Source: Antedon mediterranea | Taxonomy: Eukaryota > Echinodermata > Crinoidea > Comatulida > Antedonidae | DNA length: 60,000 nucleotides | Assembly (NCBI RefSeq): GCF_964355755.1 | Contig: NC_092674.1 | Coordinates: forward strand, 28,510,001-28,570,000 | Direction of reading: 5' to 3' | Part shown: positions 1 to 10,800 of the stretch, piece by piece | Numbering within the stretch: position 1 is the first letter of the stretch | Layout of the letters: every line of letters begins with the position of its first letter | Notes under the pieces: generated by a model | The model's input: the letters and a program-made list of their open reading frames with translations, nothing else | Databases searched by the model: none | Told to the model about the DNA's origin: nothing | Program-made: the position numbers and the translations under genes

Positions 1-842
1 TAAGCTTGATATAGTAAATAAATTCAAATAAAGGTAGATATTTTATTAAAGTCATTCTGTTCTATAAAATGAAAACTAAAATGTGTTTAATATATTCGAG
101 ACAGATCTAAATCAATATGCTGAAATAAAAACTATATTGTAATTCTATATCTTGCTAAACAATAAATCATAATGTAGCTTTTATTAAAATCCTAGATAGC
201 ACTTGAGAGACTAAAAGGCTCAAAAGACAATTATTTTGTGTATACAGTTGCAGTCATCCTTTTTAGCTTTTAATATGTCATAGTCTAGATTCATGTTGAT
301 ATGTAATAACACAATCAGGGCTTGCCTTTAATCATTACTATTTCCACTGTTAGCTAGGGAAGGCTATGGAAGGGTGTAAAAAATGTGTGGTTGGTTGTGA
401 AAAACATACTTTTCGGTACCTAGATGTTTTTGTTGGGTGGATGCTGTGTAGGAAGGCCTACAAAAGTACCTTATGGTTGGTAGGAGAGTGTGAAAGTAAG
501 TGCCCAGTATACGTCTGTCCAGCACTAATGCATCCCGTACTGTACAGGGCTAGTTACCTGTTGACCTCACTAGATACTATATTAATTAAACACAACATGC
601 TACCACCCACGTTGGCTAGTTTTAATCAATGCTTTAAACTCTAATCATGTTATGTGAAACTGAATACATGCATCGCCTCGATTTACTACTGCTTCTAAAT
701 TAATTTTCAGGTAAACAAGACTAAGAAATATCTGTTTGATTAGTAATACCAAAACTAATCCAGCTAACCCTACAGTATCTCCTTTCTTCTTTGCTTAAAT
801 AATTGGGCTAGTGAAAAATAAAAATCTAGTATCGTAATGAGT
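1..842. other. Intron of the GALNT10-like gene, no feature
   Basis: AT-rich intronic sequence. An open frame at 366-644 (plus) is Cys-containing but matches nothing I know and has no other coding sign. Confidence 0.5.
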
Positions 843-1158
843 GAGTGAGTGGCCGAGCGGTTAAGACAGTGGAATCGTAATTACGTAGCCATAACATCGG
901 CAGGCATTCGAGGCTCACTCACTCCATGGTTCTGGTGGTAGAACGAGTCTTCTCGGATAAGGACTATAAACCGTAGGTCCAGTGTACACATCTAGCTTGT
1001 GTGCACTTTAAAGAACCTAGTACATCTTTCGAGACGAGTAGGGGGTGACCCCGGTGTATTAGTACATCACAGCCACTAATCACCAACTGGGCCCTCTGGA
1101 AGACCAGTCTTTGACTGAAGAGGTTACCCAGTATAAATATATATTTCAATCAATCAAC
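843..1158 (+). mobile_element. tRNA-derived SINE
   Basis: The head TGGCCGAGCGGTTAAGACAG is a near-perfect RNA polymerase III A box as in tRNA-Ser/Leu; GCATTCGAGGC about 40 bases on is a degenerate B box. A 200-bp body follows (CGGATAAGGACTATAAACCG, then CCCAGTATAAATATA) and an AT-rich tail with CAAT repeats. The body looks like a conserved SINE central domain known across metazoans, though I cannot name it with certainty. The head cannot fold as a complete tRNA. Confidence 0.7.
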
Positions 1159-1180
1159 AAAAGATGTCTTTTTGTAATCT

Positions 1181-1369
1181 TAAGCTCTGTTTATACTATC
1201 AAACTAGTTTGACAAAAAAGTGTGATGTGCTCAAATATGGTAGTGATATGTTTAAAAATAATAGTGATATGCCCCAATATGGTATTGATATGACATCACC
1301 ATACTGTATGTCCATATGGGCACATCACAATTTGTTTCACTTAAGTGTGATAGTGTAGACAGAGCTTTA
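1181..1369. mobile_element. MITE, CTCTGTCTACAC family, copy 1
   Basis: Reference copy for this family: terminal inverted repeats TAAGCTCTG(T/C)..ACTATC and GATAG-TGTAGACAGAGCTTTA, followed inwards by AACTAGTTTGAC and a centre made of GATATGcCcAAATATGGTAGT-like units. No coding capacity. Left and right flanks are T(T/A)A-rich, so a TA or TTAA target duplication is possible but not resolved. Confidence 0.8.
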
Positions 1370-1814
1370 GGCTAGCACAATTATAAGTGGGCTACTAGTA
1401 TAATCTTCAGTTCATAGTGAACTAGTCAGAAAAAAATTTAAACTCCAGATTTTATTTTTTAAAATCTTATTTCATACCACAAAATATCATGCACTATAAT
1501 TATATATATTTTTTAGCTTAATTTATCCTATATTTGAATTTGATATCTTATTTATAATAATTAATTAAAAATATGTACAGTAATGTAGTTTTTACTACTT
1601 CTATAAAATCTATACTATATAGTTTTATCTTCATTGTATTATTCATCGGTTAATAATATTGATTAGTTCTTTTACAGCATAGCTTCTATGACAGCTGGTG
1701 TTAGCAATATACAGCAATGTACATTGTAACATTAATGTTAATAACAGTGTATTATTAGTTGTCATAAAACATTGAATACAAACATCTGGCATACACAATA
1801 CTACATTGTGTGCC

Positions 1815-1952
1815 TAAGCTCTGTCTACACTATCAAACTAAAAAAAAGTGTGGTGTGCATATTTTAGTGATATGCTTAAATATGGTAGTAATATGACATC
1901 ATCATGTCCATATATTTTTGTCATAAACTTTGATAGTGTAGACAGAGCTTTA
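1815..1952. mobile_element. MITE, CTCTGTCTACAC family, copy 2
   Basis: Both ends intact and 138 bp long, with a shortened centre. It sits in the GALNT intron about 390 bp from exon 5. Confidence 0.8.
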
Positions 1953-2339
1953 TGAAAAAATGCAGTTTTTATTTGTGGGTTTGTAATAGTACAGTAACTG
2001 TATTTTTTTAAACACACATTTATATAAACATTGAATTTTAGCATGGAAATCTCAACTCTCCCAATACCAGACTCCCTCAAAAACTGAAACCGACCAAAAA
2101 GACAGATGACTGTCCTCTTATTTCAAACACTATAAAAAAAATGGAAACCTGGGAAATGTATGTCTCTTAGGAAAATAATCAGTTTTGACAGACTTGACAG
2201 ACTACAGTAAATGGTATTATATGCATCGTATTGAAATAAACCACATCTTACATTTATAGCTATATTATTTTGAAAACTAGTAAGAGAAAATACATAAATA
2301 TAATACATAATTTTAGCACTAAACTATAGAATAACTCAC

Positions 2340-2506
2340 GTTTATCACTAAAGTCATCGACCAATATTATCTCGTGCAGTAGCTGCGGAGGTGAACGATT
2401 CATGATACTGTGTACGGTACGCTTTAGTGTTGACATGGCCTCGTTGTGAAATGGAATTATAACGCTAGTTGTTGGCAGCTTGGATAAATATTTCAGCTCT
2501 TTACAT
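2340..2506 (-). CDS. GALNT10-like exon 5 (start of GT-A catalytic domain)
   Basis: 167 bp, acceptor ACAG and donor GTGAGT, phase 2 in and phase 1 out. It carries the first strand and helix of the GT-A fold ([12 protein letters not shown], then [19 protein letters not shown]) and LVDDFSD. Later catalytic exons should lie to the left of position 1; none is seen in 1-2339. Confidence 0.92.
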
Positions 2507-5500
2507 CTGTTTGTGAAATAAAAATATAATATATTTAAATGATTTAATAATAATATAATAAAAAAACAGGCCTATGGTATTACCTGAAAAACATCTGTTT
2601 GTAAAATAAATGATATAAAATACAATAATAAATAATTAATACAATTACAATATGAGTATAAACACTACTTCCCAGTTTTCACCAAAATTCGTACCTACAG
2701 TAATCCCCGTGGGACTATATTTGGGTCAAATAAGGTACACATTGTATGCTGCATATAATAGACTACCCGAAACATGACACCCAGTATTAACTATTATTAG
2801 AATAATTAAGTTTGAAAAAAAAAAACTATTATAAATTAATTTGTATTATAAACTAAATTAATTATCTTAAAAAATAAAATGTAGTACAAAAGATAAGACA
2901 CATCTGCTGTCGGCTGCTTTTAGCAATTTGTAAGATTTCATTTGTTTAGCTAGATACCCACATCACTGAGAACACCTGTGAGTTATGTACTGGCTGGTCT
3001 ATGCACCTTAAATTGCTGGTAAACGGAAGCAGCCACGTGGGTTTGATTGGTCTTGTTTATTTTTTCGGTTTTTGTCAAATTTATCAATTGTTTTTAGGTT
3101 TAAGGTTTATATGTTTCCTGGTTTTTCACAAGCGCCTTGAGCACTTTAGTGGATATGTGCGCTGTATAAATCTTATTATTATTATTATTATTAATAATCC
3201 AGTATCAATGGCAAACAATAGCCATGGCCTAAATATTGCGAACTTGCTAAAAACATGTACTGTACAACCTAAATCTTGAGGTCAATCTAAAGACTTGCTT
3301 GAGGTCAATGTAAGGTCAACATGAAGCACAAAGTTCTGTCTACACTACAGTATAAAACAAAAAATGTGATGTGCCCATATATGGATACGATGATATCATA
3401 TCACTACCATATTTGGGTACATCACTCTTTTTTGTCAAACTACATTTTGTAGTGTAGACAGAGAATACACAAAATGTATTTATTTGTGGGAAAATTACTA
3501 AAGTCTAGGGTACGTTAGATGACTAATATATAACTTGTGTTTATTTACTTTATCTGCTTCTTAAAGGAAGGAAATGGTTGACAGTTGACTGAAATACCTA
3601 ATTTCATAATAAATATACTATCTAAATGGACATTGGTTGATAATTATATGTTATGGGATATTGATTAATTTTTGTTAACACCTTGTCAATAATAACCTTG
3701 TATTAATTGGTAATGATGAATGAATGAACTTACGCTGTTAAGGATAATAAAATACAATGATTATAAAAGGTCCGCGGCAGTCAGTACATAGAAACCACGT
3801 CTGTTGATTCATTTCAATCTATTACAAAAGGTCAGATCCCACTAGGACGCAACACACGTAAGTGAAACGCAAGCAAGTTCACCAATGGAAAGTGATAGTT
3901 CAAATAATCCATCGCTTCTGATATTGGTCAAATTACTTGCGTTGTGCTTACGTCCTTGTGTTGCATCCTAGTGGGAACTATATATTGAATATTAATTGTA
4001 AAATTGTAATTGAAATTTGTATGACATAGGTTATTGTATAATAAAAATACCTAAAAGGAGAAATTTCTTATCATGAAACAATGTTGTTTAATAAAATGTG
4101 CAATCTGTATAAACTAGTTTTAACCTTATTAATCATTGTTTTTTTGTTATATATTGTTTTGCTTCATCCTCAAAAAACATTTTTTTTAAATAAAATAAAC
4201 AAACATACAATTGTTCACAATCACCACCAATACATCACTTTTAACTTCATATAACTACTGAAAACTTGCCAAGTTTGTAGTTATTTTTTCTGTTAGTCTG
4301 TCGGCCAACATTTTGGTTTTTGTCTGAGCTTAATTATTATTATACATGAAACGCCATGTGTGCCAAAATATTTATCTATTCTAATACCAATATTAAGTTA
4401 AAATTCAGTCTAGAACCTACTGTAGACAACTTCATAACATGTGCAATAATTTTGTGCACATCTGTCATAATCCATCCACTAATATTCATACATCATTCAC
4501 GTTGAATGAGTGACTAACGCTTTTATTTATTGGCAACTGTAATCGGGCACACTAATCTTCAGCTGACAAACTGGTTTCCAGAATTAATGGGAGTCTTAAC
4601 CCTAATAGCCGTAATTAATGTCATTAAATTAATAGCCGTTATTGAAAATTAACTGTTATGTTATGATCTGATGCTAATACATTCTAAGTTATACTGATAT
4701 TTTATAATTTACCAGTAACTAGTAACGCTTTGAGTAAATAGATAAATCGGCAATTTATTGAAAATTAACTGTATGATCTGATGCTAATTACATTATACTG
4801 TAAGTTATAATGATATTTTATAATTTTAATGGTTTGAGTAATTATACATAACTCAGCAAAATGTAGTTGACCAGTTGACCAGACCAGTCTTTCTACATTT
4901 GATAAATAATTCCCAAAAAATGAGCCTTGGGCATGTACTGTATGTATCTTTTTATATGCATGTTGTGGTAAGAATACAATAAATTCTAGAGCATAGGATT
5001 TAGGAAGAAATGGAATGGTCCAACAAAAGGTAACTACCTGGGATCCCTGATATCAGGAATGGCACGGTCCAATGACACCATATCGCTGACACGGAGGTTG
5101 AATCCATTAGCAGAAAAGTCTTGATGTTCTGTCTTCTTCATTTCTGCGTTCAATTTAATTGGAATCCCATGTTCACCTGGTCCTAAATTCAAATAAGATA
5201 CCGCATATTAATTAGTAAGAACACCAACATTTGCTTTGTCAAGGATTATTGTCATAAACAGTGTAGACATGATGATGTCATACAGTAGCACTATCATATT
5301 TGTATATATCACTACCATATTTATACATATCACTACCATATTTGGGCATTTCACTACCATATTTAACTGTGCCCATGAAACCAATCTACCTAGACTATTG
5401 AACCTGATTTTTTTTTAATGTACAACATTATAACCCAAAAAATATGCATCATTTAGGGACCCTGTCAAAATTATTCTACTGCAGTTTACTGCAGTAACTA

Positions 5501-8500
5501 ATATTTTGTGTATATCATACACATTGGTTATTATAGTGACTGAGGTAGTTACTGCAGTATATAATGATTTTGACATGGTGAAAGTTTTTCCTTTGAAATT
5601 TAAAATTTTTTAAATATCAGACAAACACTTATTTTGATAAAAGAGAAGTCATTCATCAAATATAGTAAAAAACAAAGTGCTAAAGCTAATAGATAAAACA
5701 CATTAAAGATTTTTTTTTTCTGAAACATTCAATTCCGAGCCAAATGGGCTGCTTTCACGATAGTCTGTATCTCTTTAATATCTGAATGTGACTTCTGTGA
5801 TAATGTTTTTATCAGGCAGAAAGTTGGAACATTTTTTTAAATAAATGTTTGAAAGAATGAAGGATTATGCTCTGTCTACACTACACTTTCAAATATTATG
5901 TGACAAAAATGTGACGTGCCCATAGATGCCCATGATGATGTCACATCACTACTATATTTGGGCATATTACTACCAACCATTATTTTGGCACATCACACTA
6001 TTTTTTTCAAACTAGTTTGATAGTGTAGACAAGGCTTAAGTCATTGTTAATATTAGATTCTATATCGTTTTCTCAAACTGTTAATGTTATTCATTCAGCT
6101 AGTCTTCTTTGTACTAAAAGAATAGGTATTTTATGGAAAGTCATTGTAGAGTCAACAAGTACACTAACCACTCTCAGCTTCAAAAGGAACACTCCATTAT
6201 ATAGTCCTTTTAATATGTATTCTGTTACTATTATATTACCATTAATTTCTTCCCCTATTAATTCAAGCGGAATTATAAAAATTTTACTAACAATTCAAAT
6301 GATATATCCCATTCAAGGCTTGTGCTATTATTAACCTATTAAGTATTATACTTAGAATATAACTACTTTATTTAAAATTGAACTTTTTTTTCAAAGAGGA
6401 AACATAACATTTGTTACGTAGAGGACATAACATACTGTATGAATTCCTCAACTAAGGACTGAACAATAATATATTGACATAAATGTTTTCATTTATGTCC
6501 TATACCACTCCACTCTGATAATTACAGTATATACTCATTAGTACAGCATTTATTAATACAGTACTCAAGTCTAGATCAAATAATATTAATTATGATTTAA
6601 AAAAATTAACAATCAAACAAGAAATATTATGCTTTATTGTGCCAGTGGGTGGCATAATAAATATTGATGATGGATTTTTCACTAAATTTCTGCTAAACAA
6701 TAACATAATTGAACAGAGTTAAATATAGTTTTGTTTGTACTTTGTACTCAATATTGTATCAATAATATTGACTGTTTTATATGGACCTGAATCAAACACT
6801 TGTTTGGGCATGAAAAAAGTTTGCTTTAATGTTCGATTATAGACAAAGCCATAAGAATACTATACTGTATACTAAAAAATAATTTAATGTCACTTGTCAT
6901 GTCAGTAAATAATTTTTATTCTGTACTGACATGTGGCCGTATTTACCAATCACAAAGTGAGATATTTCCATTAAATCCTAAGAATTACCCTTAAATCAAG
7001 AAAAAATTAAGGGTTTCACTTAAGTGGTATTCACAAAGGTCATTATAAACCCATGGGTTCTGTAAGAGATTGGTACTTTAGTATAAAATCTCTGTCTACT
7101 GTACACTATCAAACTAGTTTTTTACAAAAAAAGTATGATGTGCCCAAATATGGTAGTGATATGACGTCATCATGTCCATATATGGGCACATCACATTTTG
7201 TATTTCAATCAAGTTAGATCAATATATAGATCTAATAACTATATTAATTATGGTCAAATATCAAATTTAAAAACATCTTTATCATTCTAAATAAACTTCT
7301 TACAGTAGGTCATTTGACTTTGAAATTGACTTTCTCAACTTCCTTTTTTAAAAACAAATTGATCTCCTTGCCATTTAAAGATCTATTGTGACAGTACCGA
7401 TGGATAAACATCTACTGTAGTACTGTACAGTGTCAGCGTAACTTGGTACCAGATAGTGACCTACTAACCAATTGAAGGTCAACTTTCATCATTAAAACAA
7501 TATAGTGAAATTTACATAGAGAAGCTATCAAAAATACATTATAAGAATTATTGATTTTATATTTCCAAATGCATTGTGTGTGTAAATTATGAAGAGATTA
7601 ATAAAAGTGGATGATACCAACAAAAGAAGAATAAAATACAGTAAAAATTTTAAATTATTAGGATCTGATTTGATGTGCCCATAAATGGACATGATGATGT
7701 CATATCACTGTCATATTTGGGCACATCACACTTTTTTTGTCAAACTAGTTTGATAGTGTAGACAGAGCTTTAAGCAACAACTTTATTTTATTTAGTCATT
7801 TAATTAAGATCCTCATCCCTACAGGCAATAAGCAAGATATACTGTACATCACACAACAATGGTACATAAACAATATTCAATATCTCTCTGAGTGATAGAT
7901 AATTAATTTGATCTACTTTTTCACGCTGCTGCTCTAGCCCGCTACGTCCCATTAGGACTACTCAATCAGAAGCTATAAGCAAGCAGCAGTTATAGTTCTA
8001 AGGGCGACAGTTTTGCGAAAATGGAAACTCCACTATAATTTATAGATTTCCAGCTGCTACTGTAGACCCAAAAAACGTCTGGGAAAAGAGTCTATTAGGA
8101 CATGTCATGCTAAAATTACAAATCCCAAAGCATTTCTGGTATTTATGACTTTTGACTGTAATTTACTGTCAGATATTCATTGAATTATTATCGAAACAGT
8201 CCATTAAAGTTTGTGTTTGTAATAGGATACTTCACACTTGAAATATCTAGGGTGATGAAGTGACCCCCAGACTTGACCTTAGCAATAAAATTAACTAAAG
8301 TGACAGAAATTGAGTATTCACTTCTGTAACAAAAAAATAATATTTATTCAGGTATAAAAAGAGAAAATAAACCCAAAAACCATTGTCTGACAGACAATTT
8401 AAGTATTTGTTGCTTTAAATGACATTTTTTTTTCAGGTAAAATAACTATTATGTGACAATAAAATGACACATTCAAAAACATTTGAAATAAAAAATATTT

Positions 8501-9798
8501 TTCAATAAGCAAGCAGCGTTTTTTGTAAGAAATATTTCTTGTTTATACTAACTAATCATAAACCTACTACTGTATCTAATATAAATGTCAAATTATGTTA
8601 GGAACGTCCAATTTTAATAATCTTGAATTTCTATTCAACCTTGTTTTCATCCTTTTCTATTTTTAACAATAGGCCACGCTTTCAACGTATTCTATTAATA
8701 GCATCACACTGTCTACAATTCTCGTTATCTGAATTGGTTTCCAACAACCAATAATAGTTCTTGTATTAGTACAGCGGTTTTGAATAAACTTTTTCAATCA
8801 TTGGTTGGTTAGCAACTAATGATTTTAAATACCACAGAGATTGCTTCTCACGCAAAAATTATTATGATTTAGTATAGAAACTAAGTATAGCATTTTAATT
8901 TTGGAAATATTTTAAGTTTGTGAATCAAAATACTTTGTAAAAATGCTATTTAACTTTGAGAAATCATTCCTACATATAAATAAAGACAATTTTCCATAAT
9001 TAAATCAACGCCGTGGATAAGGATAATCAAAGTCTTTTTAATGGAACATTTTTTGTAGTTTTAACTACAGTACACAAAGTAGTAAACAGTTACTACTTTA
9101 TGTAATACAGTGCATTATAGTATATTTACCTTCTCTATGTTTATCAGCTTCTATCTGTGTGTAATTATGCCAATCAATTCTTATATTATCTCCATAGTTT
9201 AATACTTTTATATTTCTATCACTGGTTCTTATATGCTCCTGTTAAAAAAAACAGTAAAAAATCTAAATAATCTAGTATTAATAACCAAAAAGTTTATGAT
9301 AAATAAAATGGACATAGGGAGTTAGTGCTTTTATACAAATTTTACAAGTTTGCCGTTGAAAAATACGGGGACCACATTCGATCTCCTAAACTAAGTTCCT
9401 CATCTCAGCATCTTCGTCAGTGCACATATTTAGTAGGGATAGGATATACAGTTTACAACAATATTACTCTAACAGTAACAACATTTAAAAAATGTTTGAA
9501 AAAATAATTTCCGTTTATACTCAATTAGTAAAATTATTAAGATAGTGAGATTAAACATCAGAGTAACGCCAGCTGACGCATTATATTATTACGATTGTTC
9601 ACATTAGTGTTACTTTACCTTCGGATCTTTGATGACATCATCCACGATATTTGCTGCTTCGCGTACATTGAATACGTTGTCAGCAGACTTTTCCTTTTCT
9701 TCAGAGTTGAAACCAACTTTGAGCAAGAATGGACCAATCATAAGTAAGAGCACCGCCATCCCAGCATACTTTACAATGCATTTAGGACGGAAACGCAT
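2340..9798 (-). CDS. Polypeptide N-acetylgalactosaminyltransferase, GALNT10-like (5' part of gene)
   Basis: Mucin-type O-glycosylation starter enzyme: it transfers GalNAc from UDP-GalNAc to Ser/Thr in the Golgi. Four coding exons (9619-9798, 9130-9238, 5038-5182, 2340-2506) join in frame to give residues 1-200; the gene continues past the left edge. Seen: a short basic N-terminus (MRFRPK), a hydrophobic type II signal anchor at about residues 8-27, a stem to about residue 130, and the start of the GT-A catalytic domain with [14 protein letters not shown] (155-168) and [11 protein letters not shown] (190-200). Known: SIIIPFHNE and LVDDFSD are closest to GALNT10 among the human paralogs, though this is recalled, not aligned. 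The DxH, WGGE and ricin-lectin parts would lie outside the window. Odd: residue 169 is Met where the family nearly always has Trp. The start is the first ATG of exon 2 and directly precedes the anchor. The gene is divergent from the sulfotransferase 4 kb to the right. Confidence 0.9.
3125..3195 (+). mobile_element. SINE or LINE 3' tail with (ATT)n
   Basis: AAGCGCCTTGAGCACTT ... GCGCTGTATAAAT followed by ATT repeats, the usual 3' end of many invertebrate SINEs and their partner LINEs. The upstream part is not recognisable. Confidence 0.55.
3331..3464. mobile_element. MITE, CTCTGTCTACAC family, copy 3 (diverged)
   Basis: The ends read TTCTGTCTACACTACAG and GTAGTGTAGACAGAGA; the central unit is present once on each arm. 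Confidence 0.75.
3834..3976. mobile_element. Palindromic MITE, 'CCCACTAGGACGCAAC' family
   Basis: Arms ATCCCACTAGGACGCAAC and GTTGCATCCTAGTGGGAAC enclose a further inverted pair (ACGTAAGTGAAACGCAAG against CTTGCGTTGTGCTTACGT). Related copies lie at 16745, 16967, 31391 and 46566, and a diverged one near 49.05 kb. Confidence 0.7.
5038..5182 (-). CDS. GALNT10-like exon 4 (pre-catalytic segment)
   Basis: 145 bp, acceptor TTTAG and donor GTAGTT, phase 1 in and phase 2 out. It encodes [16 protein letters not shown] followed by [20 protein letters not shown], matching the family pattern FN-x-x-x-SD-x-(I/V)-x-L-(N/D)RS-(L/I)PD. The usual N of LNR is D here, which other members also show. Confidence 0.9.
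5233..5392. mobile_element. MITE, CTCTGTCTACAC family, degenerate copy 4
   Basis: Only AGTGTAGACA and three tandem CACTACCATATTT units can be aligned to the family; both termini are decayed. Confidence 0.5.
5456..5580. mobile_element. MITE with GGGACC ends and CTGCAGTAA palindromes
   Basis: The left end GGGACCCTGTCAAAATTATT pairs with the decayed right end AATGATTTTGACATGGTG. It is related to the better preserved element at 47395-47757. Confidence 0.55.
5867..6039. mobile_element. MITE, CTCTGTCTACAC family, copy 5
   Basis: Both ends present (GCTCTGTCTACACTACAC and GTGTAGACAAGGCTTAA). The centre holds two CACTAC(T/C) units reading towards the right arm. Confidence 0.75.
7088..7200. mobile_element. 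MITE, CTCTGTCTACAC family, copy 6 (right end lost)
   Basis: The left end has an internal CTGTACAC duplication. The right half stops after CACATCACATTTTGT, so the right terminal repeat is missing. Confidence 0.65.
7668..7773. mobile_element. MITE, CTCTGTCTACAC family, copy 7 (left end lost)
   Basis: Starts within the left arm (TGATGTGCCCATAAATGG) and runs to an intact right end GATAGTGTAGACAGAGC. Confidence 0.65.
9130..9238 (-). CDS. GALNT10-like exon 3 (stem region)
   Basis: 109 bp between acceptor AACAG and donor GTAAAT, phase 0 in and phase 1 out. It encodes a polar stem with [20 protein letters not shown] and an N-glycosylation sequon NYT. It reaches the GPGEHG motif, which is completed in the next exon; GPGE-x-G is a hallmark just before the catalytic domain. 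Confidence 0.85.
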
Positions 9799-9824
9799 TT
9801 CTATAATTGGTAGTTGTTGGTCTT
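9619..9824 (-). CDS. GALNT10-like exon 2 (start codon, signal anchor)
   Basis: The acceptor ACAG ends at 9825 and the donor GTAAAG starts at 9618. Positions 9799-9824 are 5' UTR and the ATG is at 9798-9796. It encodes 60 residues, ends in phase 0, and carries the membrane anchor [15 protein letters not shown] followed by a charged stem. Confidence 0.85.
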
Positions 9825-10054
9825 CTGTAAAAAAAATTGTAAAACAATGTTTATTTAATATATAGCAACTGTTATTAGCATTATAGACAGTAAGTTGTTT
9901 AAATAGACCCCTATTATGCTTAAATTTTATAATTAATTTAAAAAAAGAGTCTGCTAATTATATTTTCGGATCCAAAATATAGGTACAGTAGCCTCTACCC
10001 TTTCAAAATATAAAGTTGGTAGTAAATACCGGAATGGTGTCCGGCGGGGGATAG

Positions 10055-10150
10055 TTTATTACCATTAGTTAAGGTCCTATGTAAAGCACCTATAGGGGTC
10101 AGTGATCCATTAGGCGCTATATAAATACTGTTTATTATTATTATTACTAC
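10055..10150 (+). mobile_element. SINE/LINE 3' tail
   Basis: GTAAAGCACCTATAGGGG ... TTAGGCGCTATATAAATACTG followed by (TTA)n: a tail of the same type as that at 3125. It lies in intron 1 of the GALNT10-like gene. Confidence 0.5.
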
Positions 10151-10428
10151 TAGCCTAGCTAGGCTAGCTTGACTATTGGGATACTATGTTGGTCCTGACC
10201 TCCCTGTCTGGATTGGGATGGAATCATCAATAACATTAAAATTAGCTTATCTCTACTAGAGTACTAGGCCTATCCTAGTAGTAGTAGATTGTATAAATAA
10301 TAGGCCTAATTTATCCTACCTCACCTGTACCACTGTCTGTAGACTAGGCCTACCCTAGACTCTATTTAACCTCATTACAAAAAAAAATCTATTTATGAGT
10401 ATACGTGGTATTTCCGGTATATTCTTAC

Positions 10429-10800
10429 CTGAAACAATGAACTAGATTTGCATGGTAGGTAGGCCTACGAGAACAGTCCAATTGCTCCTACGGGTACACA
10501 CCGTGCTAAAAAAAACAAGACCGGTGAAGTAGGAAGTAAATGCACCAGAGTGTGTCCGCCTAGCCTAGCCCAGCTAGGACAGAGCTGGGAGTTTATCGAG
10601 GAACAAAACAACGTAAAAAGGAGCATGAACAAATCAACTAATATCTCACGTCATTGTAGCTCACAACGAATGATGAACTGTTGTTTAATGTAATTAAGTT
10701 ATCGGTCAATATGAAATAATTACCATAACAAAAGTTTATCCCATGTGCTTCTGTTGATATAGTGAGAGCAGCAGCAGCAGTCAACAGAGCTGCAATTCTT
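10429..10800 (-). other. Probable noncoding first exon and promoter area of the GALNT10-like gene
   Basis: A strong donor (CAG|GTAAGA, minus strand) ends a candidate exon at 10429, upstream of the start-codon exon. The exon has a tiny upstream ORF (Met-Gln-Ile-stop). Its 5' limit is not visible; it lies somewhere before about 10800, and I see no clear TATA box. Inferred from the splice site and position only. Confidence 0.4.
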
